A stretch of DNA of 21,561 nt from Pseudomonadota bacterium (lineage in GTDB: Bacteria; Pseudomonadota; Gammaproteobacteria; Steroidobacterales; Steroidobacteraceae). The stretch spans positions 1 through 21,561 of the forward strand of contig JAKBBE010000041.1 of assembly GCA_021826035.1 (NCBI GenBank). Direction: 5' to 3'. Of the stretch, positions 13,674 to 20,550 are shown piece after piece. The notes under the pieces are model-generated. The model ran no database searches, was not told the origin of the DNA, and saw only the letters and a list, made by a program, of their open reading frames with translations. Made by a program: the position numbers and the translations under genes. Position 1 is the stretch's first letter. Each line of letters opens with the position of its first letter.

Positions 13674-14120
13674 TCAGGTGTTCGCCGGCTCGGGGTGATG
13701 CGCCTGACTGCACAGCCCGTGGTCGGCCAGGGTCGCGATGACACGGCAGTCTCGGATCCGTCGACCCGGGCGGTGCCTCAGCATCCGCTCGAGTTCCCCG
13801 CGCAGACTGTTCAGCATCGTGATGCGCCGGTTGACCGCCTCCAGCTGGCGCTGGGCGATGGCATCGGCGCACGCACAATCGGCATCCTCGTGGTCGGTCA
13901 GCGCCATCAATTCGCGGATCGCCGGCAGCGGGAAACCCAGCTCCCGGGCGTGCCGGACGAAGCTCAGCTTCTCGCGGTGCGCCTCGCCATAGCGCCGTTG
14001 GCCACCCGCGGTACGGATCGGCGCTGGCAGCAGTCCGATCTGCTCGTAATAGCGGATGGTCTGAACCTTGCAGCCGACGCTGCGGGCGAGCGCGCCAATC
14101 GGCACGGTGGGTTTGCGCAT
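13674..14120 (-). CDS. MerR-family heavy-metal regulator (CadR/PbrR/ZntR-like)
   Basis: This 148-residue regulator has the MerR N-terminal winged helix (IGALARSVGCKVQTIRYYE, then GLLPAPIRTAGGQRRYG), a long dimerisation helix, and a Cys-bearing C-terminus. Cysteines are at 17, 82, 84, 125 and 137. Cys82 corresponds to the inter-subunit ligand of ZntR/CadR/PbrR (usual number 79). Cys125-x11-Cys137 would form the effector-binding loop, with His141-His142 close by. The ATG at 14120 is preferred to an upstream ATG at 14177, because the MerR domain begins right after it and the longer form would cover the promoter. It is divergent from the CDF exporter and presumably activates it by untwisting the 19-bp-spaced promoter. 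Zn, Cd or Pb are plausible inducers. Confidence 0.88.
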   Translation of the reverse strand: MRKPTVPIGALARSVGCKVQTIRYYEQIGLLPAPIRTAGGQRRYGEAHREKLSFVRHARELGFPLPAIRELMALTDHEDADCACADAIAQRQLEAVNRRITMLNSLRGELERMLRHRPGRRIRDCRVIATLADHGLCSQAHHPEPANT

Positions 14121-14122
14121 GC

Positions 14123-14153
14123 TTGAAGCTCTAGTCGCTGTAGGTTCTAGGAT
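14123..14153 (+). promoter_or_regulatory. MerR-type promoter/operator of the CDF exporter
   Basis: TTGAAG (14123-14128) and TAGGAT (14148-14153) are 19 bp apart. This over-long spacer is the hallmark of MerR-activated promoters. The spacer holds CTCTAGTCGCTGTAGG, an imperfect dyad of the same layout as CadR/PbrR sites. It lies directly upstream of the merR-family ATG, so binding could also repress that gene. Confidence 0.75.
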
Positions 14154-14197
14154 AGGACTGAGCCCTGAGCGGCTCAAGCGCCGCGCCCATCCTCCTC

Positions 14198-15139
14198 ATG
14201 TCACCCACACCGACCCATCCGACCGATCACCCGCACGCCCACGAGGACGAGCACGCGCATCATCACGCCCACGGCGCCAGTGAGCGCCGTCTGCGGGTCA
14301 CCCTCTTCATTCTGCTGGGGTTCACCGCCGTCGAAGCCGCCGGCGGCTGGCTCGCCAACTCGATCGCGCTGCTGGCCGAGGCCGGCCACATGCTCGCGGA
14401 CTGCGGCTCGATCGGGCTCGCAGTGCTGGCGCTACGCGCCAGCCGGCGCCCGGCCGATGCCCGCCTGACCTATGGATCGGCCCGCTACCAGACGCTCGCG
14501 GCCTACACCAACGGCCTGGTTTTGCTCGCCCTGACGGCATGGATCCTGGCCGAGGCGCTCCACCGGCTGCTCGCACCGCCGGCGGTCGACGGCAAGCTGA
14601 TGCTGCTCGTCGCGCTCCTCGGCGGTGCGGCGAATCTCGCGGCATTTATGACCCTTTCCGGCTCAAGCTCGCTCAACGAGCGCGGCGCGCGCGCTCATGT
14701 CCTCAGCGACCTGCTCGGCTCGGCCGGCGCCGCGGGCGCCGCACTGCTGATCCTGGAGTTCGGATGGACGGTGGCCGATCCGCTGTTCTCGCTGTTCGTA
14801 TCGCTGATGATTCTGCGCTCGGGCTGGCAACTGACGCGTGATGCCGGCCACGTGCTGCTGCAGGGCACCCCGCAGACGGCTGACCCCGGCGACCTTACCC
14901 GCGATCTCGAGCGACTCGACGGGGTGCGCAACGTCCACCACCTGCATGTCTGGTCATTGACGGGCGAAGCCCCCGTGGTGACGCTGCACGCGACAGTCGA
15001 TTCGCGATCCGATCAGCAGGTGCTTCTGGAGCGCATCCTCGAGCGTCTGCGGGACCAGCACGGCATCACGCACGCGACGATCCAGCTCGAAGGCAGCCCG
15101 TGCCCCGATGACGGGGGGCATGGCTGCCATCAGGCCTGA
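14198..15139 (+). CDS. CDF-family metal cation/proton antiporter (CzcD/ZitB-like)
   Basis: This 313-residue inner-membrane exporter removes Zn(II) or a related ion from the cytoplasm in exchange for protons. It has six TM segments and the two HxxxD metal-site motifs: HMLAD in TM2 (within LLAEAGHMLADCGSIGLA) and HVLSD in TM5 (within RAHVLSDLLGSAGAAG). The C-terminal cytoplasmic domain is present (VHHLHVWSLTGEAPVVTLHA). The N-terminus is His-rich (HPHAHEDEHAHHHAHG), and the C-terminus ends CPDDGGHGCHQA, both able to bind metal. HMLTD is the usual form of the first motif; Ala here keeps the ligands. No Shine-Dalgarno is visible before the ATG. Confidence 0.92.
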   Translation: MSPTPTHPTDHPHAHEDEHAHHHAHGASERRLRVTLFILLGFTAVEAAGGWLANSIALLAEAGHMLADCGSIGLAVLALRASRRPADARLTYGSARYQTLAAYTNGLVLLALTAWILAEALHRLLAPPAVDGKLMLLVALLGGAANLAAFMTLSGSSSLNERGARAHVLSDLLGSAGAAGAALLILEFGWTVADPLFSLFVSLMILRSGWQLTRDAGHVLLQGTPQTADPGDLTRDLERLDGVRNVHHLHVWSLTGEAPVVTLHATVDSRSDQQVLLERILERLRDQHGITHATIQLEGSPCPDDGGHGCHQA

Positions 15140-15237
15140 TGCACACTGGCGGACGTGGCGCGCAGCACGCTCGAGCGGCCCGGCGCGCCGGGCGCTATCA
15201 TCGATCCTTCCGCCCAGAAACTACCGGCCGGAACCCC

Positions 15238-15468
15238 ATGAGTGCACTCTCCCTGTTCGGCCTGGTCGCGGTCAGCGCGATGCTGTTCTTTTATTCCCTG
15301 GAGGACCGGCATCCGCTGTGCATCCTGGGATTCGCCGTGGCGTGCGCCCTGGGCTCGAGCTACGGATTTCTGCAGGGCGCGTGGCCGTTCGGGATCGTCG
15401 AGGCGGTGTGGACGCTCGTTGCCCTGCGACGCTGGCGGGTGAAGTCACGCGAGCGGCGCCAGACTTGA
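15238..15468 (+). CDS. Small conserved membrane protein, unknown function
   Basis: This is a 76-residue protein with two hydrophobic segments (LSLFGLVAVSAMLFFYSL and ILGFAVACALGSSYGF). The ending is WPFGIVEAVWTLVALRRWR, a sequence I associate with short conserved hypothetical proteins of Proteobacteria. The ATG at 15238 gives a clean start to the first TM. An in-frame extension to 15139 is Arg/Gly-rich and is not convincing. It has no clear operon partner. Confidence 0.65.
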   Translation: MSALSLFGLVAVSAMLFFYSLEDRHPLCILGFAVACALGSSYGFLQGAWPFGIVEAVWTLVALRRWRVKSRERRQT

Positions 15469-15543
15469 GGGACCGCCCCGTGTGCCGCCCCGTTACCCCC
15501 CCCCACTGGCTCATCCGCGGGCTCAACACGTAGACTTCCGCCC

Positions 15544-16179
15544 GTGAGCCATCGCAAGACACCTGCACCGAAGGTCCTAAAACATCAATCCTACCGCTCC
15601 ATGCCCTGGCGCAATGGGCGCGGCACAACCCTTGAGATTGCCCGCGAGCCGGCCCGTGGGGCGGTGTTCGACTGGCGGTTGAGCCTCGCGGATATCGCCG
15701 AAGACGGCGAATTCTCGACCTACCCGGGTTACAGCCGGGCGCTCGTGCTCGTCGACGGCCTCGATCTGCGATTGCGCTTCCGCCGACACGGTCACAGCTT
15801 TCTCACGCCCACCAGGCCCGCCATCCGCTTCGAGGGCGCTTGGCAAGCCCGGTGTGCGATCCCGCAGGGGCGCTGTACGGATCTGAGCCTGATCGTGCAC
15901 AAGGGCGCGGCGGCGCACCCCGCGGCCATCGTGCGTGCCCCTAGGGTGATGCTGGTCAAGTCCACCCGGCGCGTGGCACTGCCGGCGAACCTTTACACCG
16001 CCGTGTTCGTGCTGGACGGAGCGGTCGCGACCGGGGAAGTCACTCGCACCCGGCTGCCCACGCTGCGAGGTCGCGACACGCTGTTATTTCGCCCCGGTCC
16101 GCTGCGTACGCTGCTGGTGCACAACCGCGGTCGATCCCCCGCGCGGCTAGTCGTCCTAAGCTGGCGTCCGAGCCCTTAG
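15544..16179 (+). CDS. HutD/Ves-family protein
   Basis: This 211-residue cupin-like protein belongs to the HutD/Ves family. The signature MPWRNGRGTTLEIA lies at about residues 20-33, followed by FDWRLSLADIAEDGEFSTYP and GYSRALVLVDG, which match the family's first half. HutD is linked to histidine utilisation in some bacteria and Ves to cold stress in E. coli; the biochemical role is not established. No hut genes are seen nearby, so a histidine link is unsupported here. The start is GTG at 15544 with a weak ribosome site. It converges on the pilus operon. Confidence 0.85.
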   Translation: MSHRKTPAPKVLKHQSYRSMPWRNGRGTTLEIAREPARGAVFDWRLSLADIAEDGEFSTYPGYSRALVLVDGLDLRLRFRRHGHSFLTPTRPAIRFEGAWQARCAIPQGRCTDLSLIVHKGAAAHPAAIVRAPRVMLVKSTRRVALPANLYTAVFVLDGAVATGEVTRTRLPTLRGRDTLLFRPGPLRTLLVHNRGRSPARLVVLSWRPSP

Positions 16180-16245
16180 GCGCCGCAAATAAATTTCGGG
16201 CTCATAATCTCCGACGTCAATCCGGCACCAGGGCCTGCGCGCCGA

Positions 16246-16713
16246 TCAGGGTGGCGCGTTGTCAACGTTGCGCCACACGGTCCTCGAAACAAAGTCTGCC
16301 GCGCCGTACTTGCCGTAGGTCGCCGTCGAGACAAGCGCGAACGCGTCATACGGATGCCAGCTTCCCGCGGTGCTGATGCGGTGCTGGGTGGCACTGCAAG
16401 CGACCGTCACTGAATAGCCCGGCAGCGCCGGGGGAGCCAGCGACGCCGTGACACTTGCCGGCGCTAAGGGACACCAACCCACCCCCCGATGGAGCGCTTG
16501 GTAGACCCCAAACTGGATGCCGCTCTGCGCAGCAGAGCGATCCCGCGCCGCGAGCAGCTGCAGATCGACGCTCTGGTACTGGGACATCGCGACCTGCACA
16601 ACGAACACCCCGAGTGCCGCGAGCACGACCAGGAGAAAGATAGCCACGACCAGCGAGAACCCGGACTGGGTACCGCGGGCGGCCGACGCGCTTGGCAGTG
16701 CGCAACGGCTCAT
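16246..16713 (-). CDS. mshP: MSHA minor pilin-like protein MshP
   Basis: This is a 155-residue protein with a prepilin-like leader ending QSG before FSLVVAIFLLVVLAALGVFV. The segment AARDRSAAQSGIQFGVYQA after the N-terminal helix is typical of MshP and the related PilX/GspK group. Position 5 of the mature helix is Val instead of the Glu found in the other pilins, as in GspK-like tip subunits. Its ATG overlaps the mshO stop by 4 nt (ATGA). It is the last gene of the pilus operon; no mshQ follows. Confidence 0.82.
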   Translation of the reverse strand: MSRCALPSASAARGTQSGFSLVVAIFLLVVLAALGVFVVQVAMSQYQSVDLQLLAARDRSAAQSGIQFGVYQALHRGVGWCPLAPASVTASLAPPALPGYSVTVACSATQHRISTAGSWHPYDAFALVSTATYGKYGAADFVSRTVWRNVDNAPP

Positions 16714-17648
16714 TGCGTGTACTCCGTCGGCGCCTGGACGAACACCTGCACGGACTCCCCGCCGCTCGAGACAGTGACGTTCAGAATCGCGATTTCCCCA
16801 AACTGATAGTTCTCAAGCTGCGCTGACACGACGGAAAACGGTCCGCAGCTCGTGACGTCATGGGCGATAACCGCCGCGACCCTGCCCGGTTGAGCAGGCG
16901 GCGGCACCCCTTGGGCGGGCGTCACCGCGTAGTCGCTGTAGCGCGTGAGCGTGCCGGCGCCAGCGTCGCAGACGTAGCTCACCGGCGAGCTGACCAAGTA
17001 GGCATTGTGATCGGGCCGGCTGTTGGAGATTCCATTCGAGACGAACGTCATGGGACTGTAACGAACCCACAGCTCGCCCTGCGGGCGCGCTGTCAGGAGC
17101 GGTGAGTTGCCGACGACGCTCATCGCGCACGGGCGCGTCGCGCAGAACGGCCCACTGTCGTATGCATCCTGACCGCCGAGCGGATTGAGGCCGAGATTGC
17201 CGACCGACAGATACGGAGCTCGCGCGGCCGCAAACAGACCCGATTCACTGGTGAATGGACCCATGGTGTAAAAGCTGCCGTCGGCGCTGCCCAACACGAG
17301 CTCCTCATTCGCCGCGGCGGGATCCCCGGTCTTCTCCCCGGAGCCGTAGTAACGTGCCACTCCATCCGTGGCCAGCATCTCCAGCGCCCAGCGGTTACCG
17401 CCGCCAGCCACGCGCAGACTGTTCGGCAACGCTGTGCGCGCATCGGCCGTGACGGCCTGCGCAATCCGGATCGCCGAATCGCTGAGATCGGCACGACGCG
17501 TCTGCGCGAAGTACGATTCGACCGGTGCATCAAGGAACAGCACAACAAAGGACATCACAACTGCGGCGACAACGATCGTGACCAGCAATTCGACCAGCGT
17601 GAAGCCTCTGGACGAACCGCTCCCATGCAAACGCGGCGACCGGTTCAT
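16710..17648 (-). CDS. mshO: MSHA minor pilin MshO
   Basis: This 312-residue type IV pilin-like protein has the leader MNRSPRLHGSGSSRG and mature start FTLVELLVTIVVAAVVM, with Glu at mature position 5. The large C-terminal domain has cysteine pairs (for example CATRPCAM and the later VCDAG and SCGPF) likely to form disulfides outside the membrane. Its size and place between mshD and mshP fit MshO. Its start overlaps the mshD stop by 4 nt (ATGA), so translation is coupled. Confidence 0.85.
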   Translation of the reverse strand: MNRSPRLHGSGSSRGFTLVELLVTIVVAAVVMSFVVLFLDAPVESYFAQTRRADLSDSAIRIAQAVTADARTALPNSLRVAGGGNRWALEMLATDGVARYYGSGEKTGDPAAANEELVLGSADGSFYTMGPFTSESGLFAAARAPYLSVGNLGLNPLGGQDAYDSGPFCATRPCAMSVVGNSPLLTARPQGELWVRYSPMTFVSNGISNSRPDHNAYLVSSPVSYVCDAGAGTLTRYSDYAVTPAQGVPPPAQPGRVAAVIAHDVTSCGPFSVVSAQLENYQFGEIAILNVTVSSGGESVQVFVQAPTEYTQ

Positions 17649-18088
17649 GCATTGGTCCGATAGCCGCTGAGCGTGACGGTGCGCCCATCCGGCGCTGTCA
17701 CGGTGACGACGACGAGGTCGGCCGCGACGCCCGCCAGCACGCTCGGCGTCACGCTGACGGCGACATCATAGTTGGCGAGCGCAGCAACGACATTGCCGCT
17801 CGCATCACGCACCCCGGCCTCAATCATTCGGTTGTAGTCGCCAACCCACATCTGCGGCCGCGAGCAACCGGGGCTGCAGGCCGCGTCGTTCCCGAAGGGT
17901 TTATCGAGGATCTCATTGAGATAGGATTGCGCGATGAGCGTCGCCTGCGCCTGCACCATGTTCTCGGCACTGCGTTCCGCCGTGCCGGCCAGCACCGCGA
18001 GCACCCCGCTGAGGGCGATTCCGATCACCACGATGGTCACGATCAATTCCACCAGCGTGGCGCCTCGGCAGCGCGTGGCATGTTGCAT
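17645..18088 (-). CDS. mshD: MSHA minor pilin MshD
   Basis: This 147-residue minor pilin has the leader MQHATRCRG and mature start ATLVELIVTIVVIGIALSGV, with Glu at position 5. The segment AQATLIAQSYLNEILDKPFG after the helix is characteristic of MshD-type (PilV/GspI-like) pilins. The ATG at 18088 was chosen because it gives a short normal leader; the longer frame to 18142 overlaps the end of mshC and starts with an Arg-rich segment. It lies 10 nt downstream of mshC. Confidence 0.85.
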   Translation of the reverse strand: MQHATRCRGATLVELIVTIVVIGIALSGVLAVLAGTAERSAENMVQAQATLIAQSYLNEILDKPFGNDAACSPGCSRPQMWVGDYNRMIEAGVRDASGNVVAALANYDVAVSVTPSVLAGVAADLVVVTVTAPDGRTVTLSGYRTNA

Positions 18089-18098
18089 AATCAACTCT

Positions 18099-18590
18099 CT
18101 ACGGCGCCGTGACGAAGCCACTGACCGGATCGATCTGCACAATCAGCGCAGTGCCCACCGGCGGTGTGCCGACAATCGCGATACGGGTCGGCCCGCTCAC
18201 CGCCATGAGTGCGCCATTTGGGCGAAATTCCAGCGTTGCGCGCGCAGCGACGTCGGCGTCGCCCGGCGGTGTGCCCTGCAGCGGAACGCCATCGGCCAGC
18301 CGCACCGCAATGCTGAATGTCCGTGGATTGGCGCAGGTACCCTGGGGCGGGAGCCTCGCCTGATAGCCCCTCCCCTGGCGGATTGAGAGCTGCACCGGGC
18401 AGTTGCTCGCGCGTGCGACAGCTTCGGACTCCCGGATGGCGCCTGCCAGCTCATCGGCGTAGCCGCGTGCATCGAACGCCGAAGCGTCCATCAGTTTCGG
18501 CGCTGCGGTCGCGCTCAGGATGCCAAGGATCACGATGACGCAGATCAGCTCCAGCAGGGTGAAGCCTCGGATGAGTTCCTCGCACCGCAT
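18099..18590 (-). CDS. mshC: MSHA minor pilin MshC
   Basis: This minor pilin of about 163 residues has the leader MRCEELIRG and mature start [20 protein letters not shown], with Glu at position 5. The body is GspH/FimT-like (ADELAGAIRESEAVARASNC and LEFRPNGALMA). The start could be ATG at 18590 or GTG at 18593; the latter has GGGGAG 8 nt upstream. A longer frame from 18626 would start inside the palindrome at 18616-18635, so I reject it. It is followed 10 nt later by mshD. Confidence 0.83.
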   Translation of the reverse strand: MRCEELIRGFTLLELICVIVILGILSATAAPKLMDASAFDARGYADELAGAIRESEAVARASNCPVQLSIRQGRGYQARLPPQGTCANPRTFSIAVRLADGVPLQGTPPGDADVAARATLEFRPNGALMAVSGPTRIAIVGTPPVGTALIVQIDPVSGFVTAP

Positions 18591-18615
18591 CACGCTGCGT
18601 GCTCCCCGAACGGGA

Positions 18616-18635
18616 CGGCCCGCCATGGCGGGCCG
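18616..18635 (-). terminator. Perfect 20-bp palindrome between mshA and mshC: likely partial terminator/mRNA stabiliser
   Basis: CGGCCCGCCATGGCGGGCCG is self-complementary, and two further pairs are possible outside a mismatch. It begins about 20 nt after the mshA stop. No T-tract follows, so it is more likely a partial terminator or a 3' stabilising hairpin that raises major-pilin mRNA over the minor pilins. Confidence 0.55.
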
Positions 18636-18655
18636 CCCGTCGAGTCAGTTGGATT

Positions 18656-19123
18656 TCAGCAGTCCGTCGACCAATTGGTCTGCGTCGTGTCCTTGTAGGC
18701 GACCAGCGGGGGCACGGTCGCGCTACGGGCTGCTGCATAGGTCACGGCACAGTTTCCAGTCGGCGCACCGTTGACCGCGAAGGAGATCGGGCCGGCGCCC
18801 GTGATCGTGTAGCCCGACGTGTCCTGAAGCAGTGCGCCGATGGATGCCAAGGTGGCCGCCGGGTAGCCGTACTGCATGGCGATATTCACGCCGTTGACTT
18901 TAATGGTGCCGGTGGCTCCCGTCTGGTTCGTCGCTTCGGCGATGCCATGGGCCATGGTCGCCGCGCTCTGCAGGCTGCCATTGATGGCCTGCATGGCGGA
19001 TACCCGGGCCTGGTCCTCTAACCCCATGAACTTCGGTACGGCGAATGCCGCCAGGATCCCGAGGATCACAATGACAACGACTAGCTCTATGAGCGTAAAG
19101 CCGCTTTGTTCAGTCCGGTTCAT
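18656..19123 (-). CDS. mshA: MSHA major pilin MshA
   Basis: This 155-residue type IV pilin forms the shaft of the mannose-sensitive-haemagglutinin pilus. The leader is MNRTEQSG and the mature protein starts [20 protein letters not shown], with Phe1 and Glu5 as required for cleavage and methylation by the prepilin peptidase. [20 protein letters not shown] is typical of MshA. Two cysteines near the end (in GNCAV and the final STDC) would close the C-terminal disulfide loop. GGGAG lies 8 nt before the ATG. The gene is preceded by a 153-bp gap after mshG, which fits its own promoter. Confidence 0.93.
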   Translation of the reverse strand: MNRTEQSGFTLIELVVVIVILGILAAFAVPKFMGLEDQARVSAMQAINGSLQSAATMAHGIAEATNQTGATGTIKVNGVNIAMQYGYPAATLASIGALLQDTSGYTITGAGPISFAVNGAPTGNCAVTYAAARSATVPPLVAYKDTTQTNWSTDC

Positions 19124-19276
19124 CGCTAAAGCTCCCTACTGAATATGTAACCTGTTGCCAACCATATCGGTCTCGGTACGCGGCGCGAAGCGCCCGAGCG
19201 ACAAACTGTGATGCGAATCGAGGACCACGCTGCGGTTTAGTGACCCTGATCACGCGGGACTCCCTGGCTATCCGGT
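19124..19276 (-). promoter_or_regulatory. mshG-mshA gap, probable mshA promoter region
   Basis: This is the largest gap in the pilus operon. An imperfect hairpin (CTCG-GGCGC / GCGCC...CGAG, 19174-19197) lies in its centre. No convincing sigma-70 or sigma-54 boxes are seen. The separate-promoter role is inferred from the gap and from the need for high major-pilin expression. Confidence 0.35.
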
Positions 19277-20521
19277 CTACTGGCCGCCGGCGCCGACCTT
19301 GGCGATGAGGTTCCACATGGGCAGAAAGACGCCCAGCGCCAGGGTCAACACCATCGCACCCATGAAAATGATCAGCACCGGCTCGATCGCCGTGCTGAGG
19401 GTTTTGACGGCGAAGTCGACCTCCCGTTCGTAGAAATCCGCCACCTCGTCGAACATGTCGGGCAGCTCGCCGGTTTCCTCGCCCACCGAAATCATCTGCA
19501 GCACGAGCGGCGGAAACATCCCGACCTCCGCAGCCGCGCGCGAGAGCGGCTCACCGCGTTCCACGCGGGTGCGCATCTCGAGCATTCGCGCGCCGAGGTA
19601 GTCGTTCCCGCAGACACGAGCCACGCCGGCGAGCGTCTGCAGCATCGGCATTCCGGCCGTGATCGAAATTGAAAGCGTGCGGCTGAGGCGGGCGAGGACG
19701 GCCTGGTGTGCCAACGGACCGATCACCGGCACCTTCAGCAACGCGCGGTGCCACCGACGGCGCCCGCCCTGCGTACTCACGTACGCGCGTACCGCGAGCA
19801 CGAGCAGCACGGCGCCGCCGAGCACCCAATACCAGTCCTTCTGCGCGATGGCCGAGGCGTCCATGATGATGCGGGTCGGCAGCGGGATGTCATTGCCCAG
19901 CGCCCGGAATAACGGTGCGAAGCGCGGAATCACGAAGGTGGTCACCACGCCGATCGCCGCGCTGATCATCGCGAGCACGACCAGCGGATAGCGCATGGCG
20001 CCCCTGACGCGGTCATGGATGTCCTGCTGCTGACGCAGATAGTCCCCGAGCCGTAGGAATGACGCCTCGAGCGTGCCGGTCGACTCCCCGACGCCGATGA
20101 TGTCGCGGTAGAGTTCGGGAAACACACGCGGGTGGCGGGCGAAGGAGTCCGCCAAGCTGCGCCCTGACTCCAGGCTGTGTAGCACGTCCTTGAGCGCATC
20201 GCGCAGGACCACGTTATGGGTCGTCGCAGCCAGTCCACGCAGCCCGCGCAGCAGTGGGATGCCGGACTTGACCACTGTGTACATCTGGCGCGTAAACAAC
20301 ACCAGGTCCGCCGTGCTAGGCTTGCCGAAGCCCAGGCGTCGCGCGATCTGTCCCAGATCGTCTGACGCGCTCTCCGCCGGACGCGGCAGCGCCGCGATGT
20401 TGATCGGGATGATCCCGCCTTCCGCCAGGCGGGTCGCCACCGCCTCCGGCGATTCGCCCTCCATGAGCCCACTCACCGCCTGCCCCTGGATGCTGCGGCC
20501 CTTGTATTGATATCGGTTCAT
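19277..20521 (-). CDS. mshG: MSHA biogenesis inner-membrane platform protein MshG
   Basis: This 414-residue protein of the GspF/PilC family is the inner-membrane core on which the assembly ATPase drives pilin polymerisation. It has two repeated GspF domains, each with a conserved helical bundle before TM segments: FTRQMYTVVKSGIPLLRGL at about 75-95 and LARLSRTLSISITAGMPMLQ in the second half. IGVGESTGTLEASF and ISVGEETGELPDMF are the paired G-E-x-T-G motifs. TMs are visible at about 175-195, 225-245 and 380-405. GAGGG lies just before the ATG. It follows mshE by 29 nt. Confidence 0.92.
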   Translation of the reverse strand: MNRYQYKGRSIQGQAVSGLMEGESPEAVATRLAEGGIIPINIAALPRPAESASDDLGQIARRLGFGKPSTADLVLFTRQMYTVVKSGIPLLRGLRGLAATTHNVVLRDALKDVLHSLESGRSLADSFARHPRVFPELYRDIIGVGESTGTLEASFLRLGDYLRQQQDIHDRVRGAMRYPLVVLAMISAAIGVVTTFVIPRFAPLFRALGNDIPLPTRIIMDASAIAQKDWYWVLGGAVLLVLAVRAYVSTQGGRRRWHRALLKVPVIGPLAHQAVLARLSRTLSISITAGMPMLQTLAGVARVCGNDYLGARMLEMRTRVERGEPLSRAAAEVGMFPPLVLQMISVGEETGELPDMFDEVADFYEREVDFAVKTLSTAIEPVLIIFMGAMVLTLALGVFLPMWNLIAKVGAGGQ

Positions 20522-20550
20522 CGTCCCTCAGTCCGCATCGAACGCTCCGG

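Noticed and set aside
18591..18626. Upstream ATG at 18626 as the start of mshC
   Set aside because: It lies inside the 20-bp palindrome and lacks a ribosome site; starts at 18590 or 18593 give a normal prepilin leader.
19140..19165. Sigma-54-like sequence TTGGCAACAGGTTACA upstream of mshA
   Set aside because: The spacing is one base short and the -12 GC is absent, so it does not meet the invariant GG-N10-GC rule.
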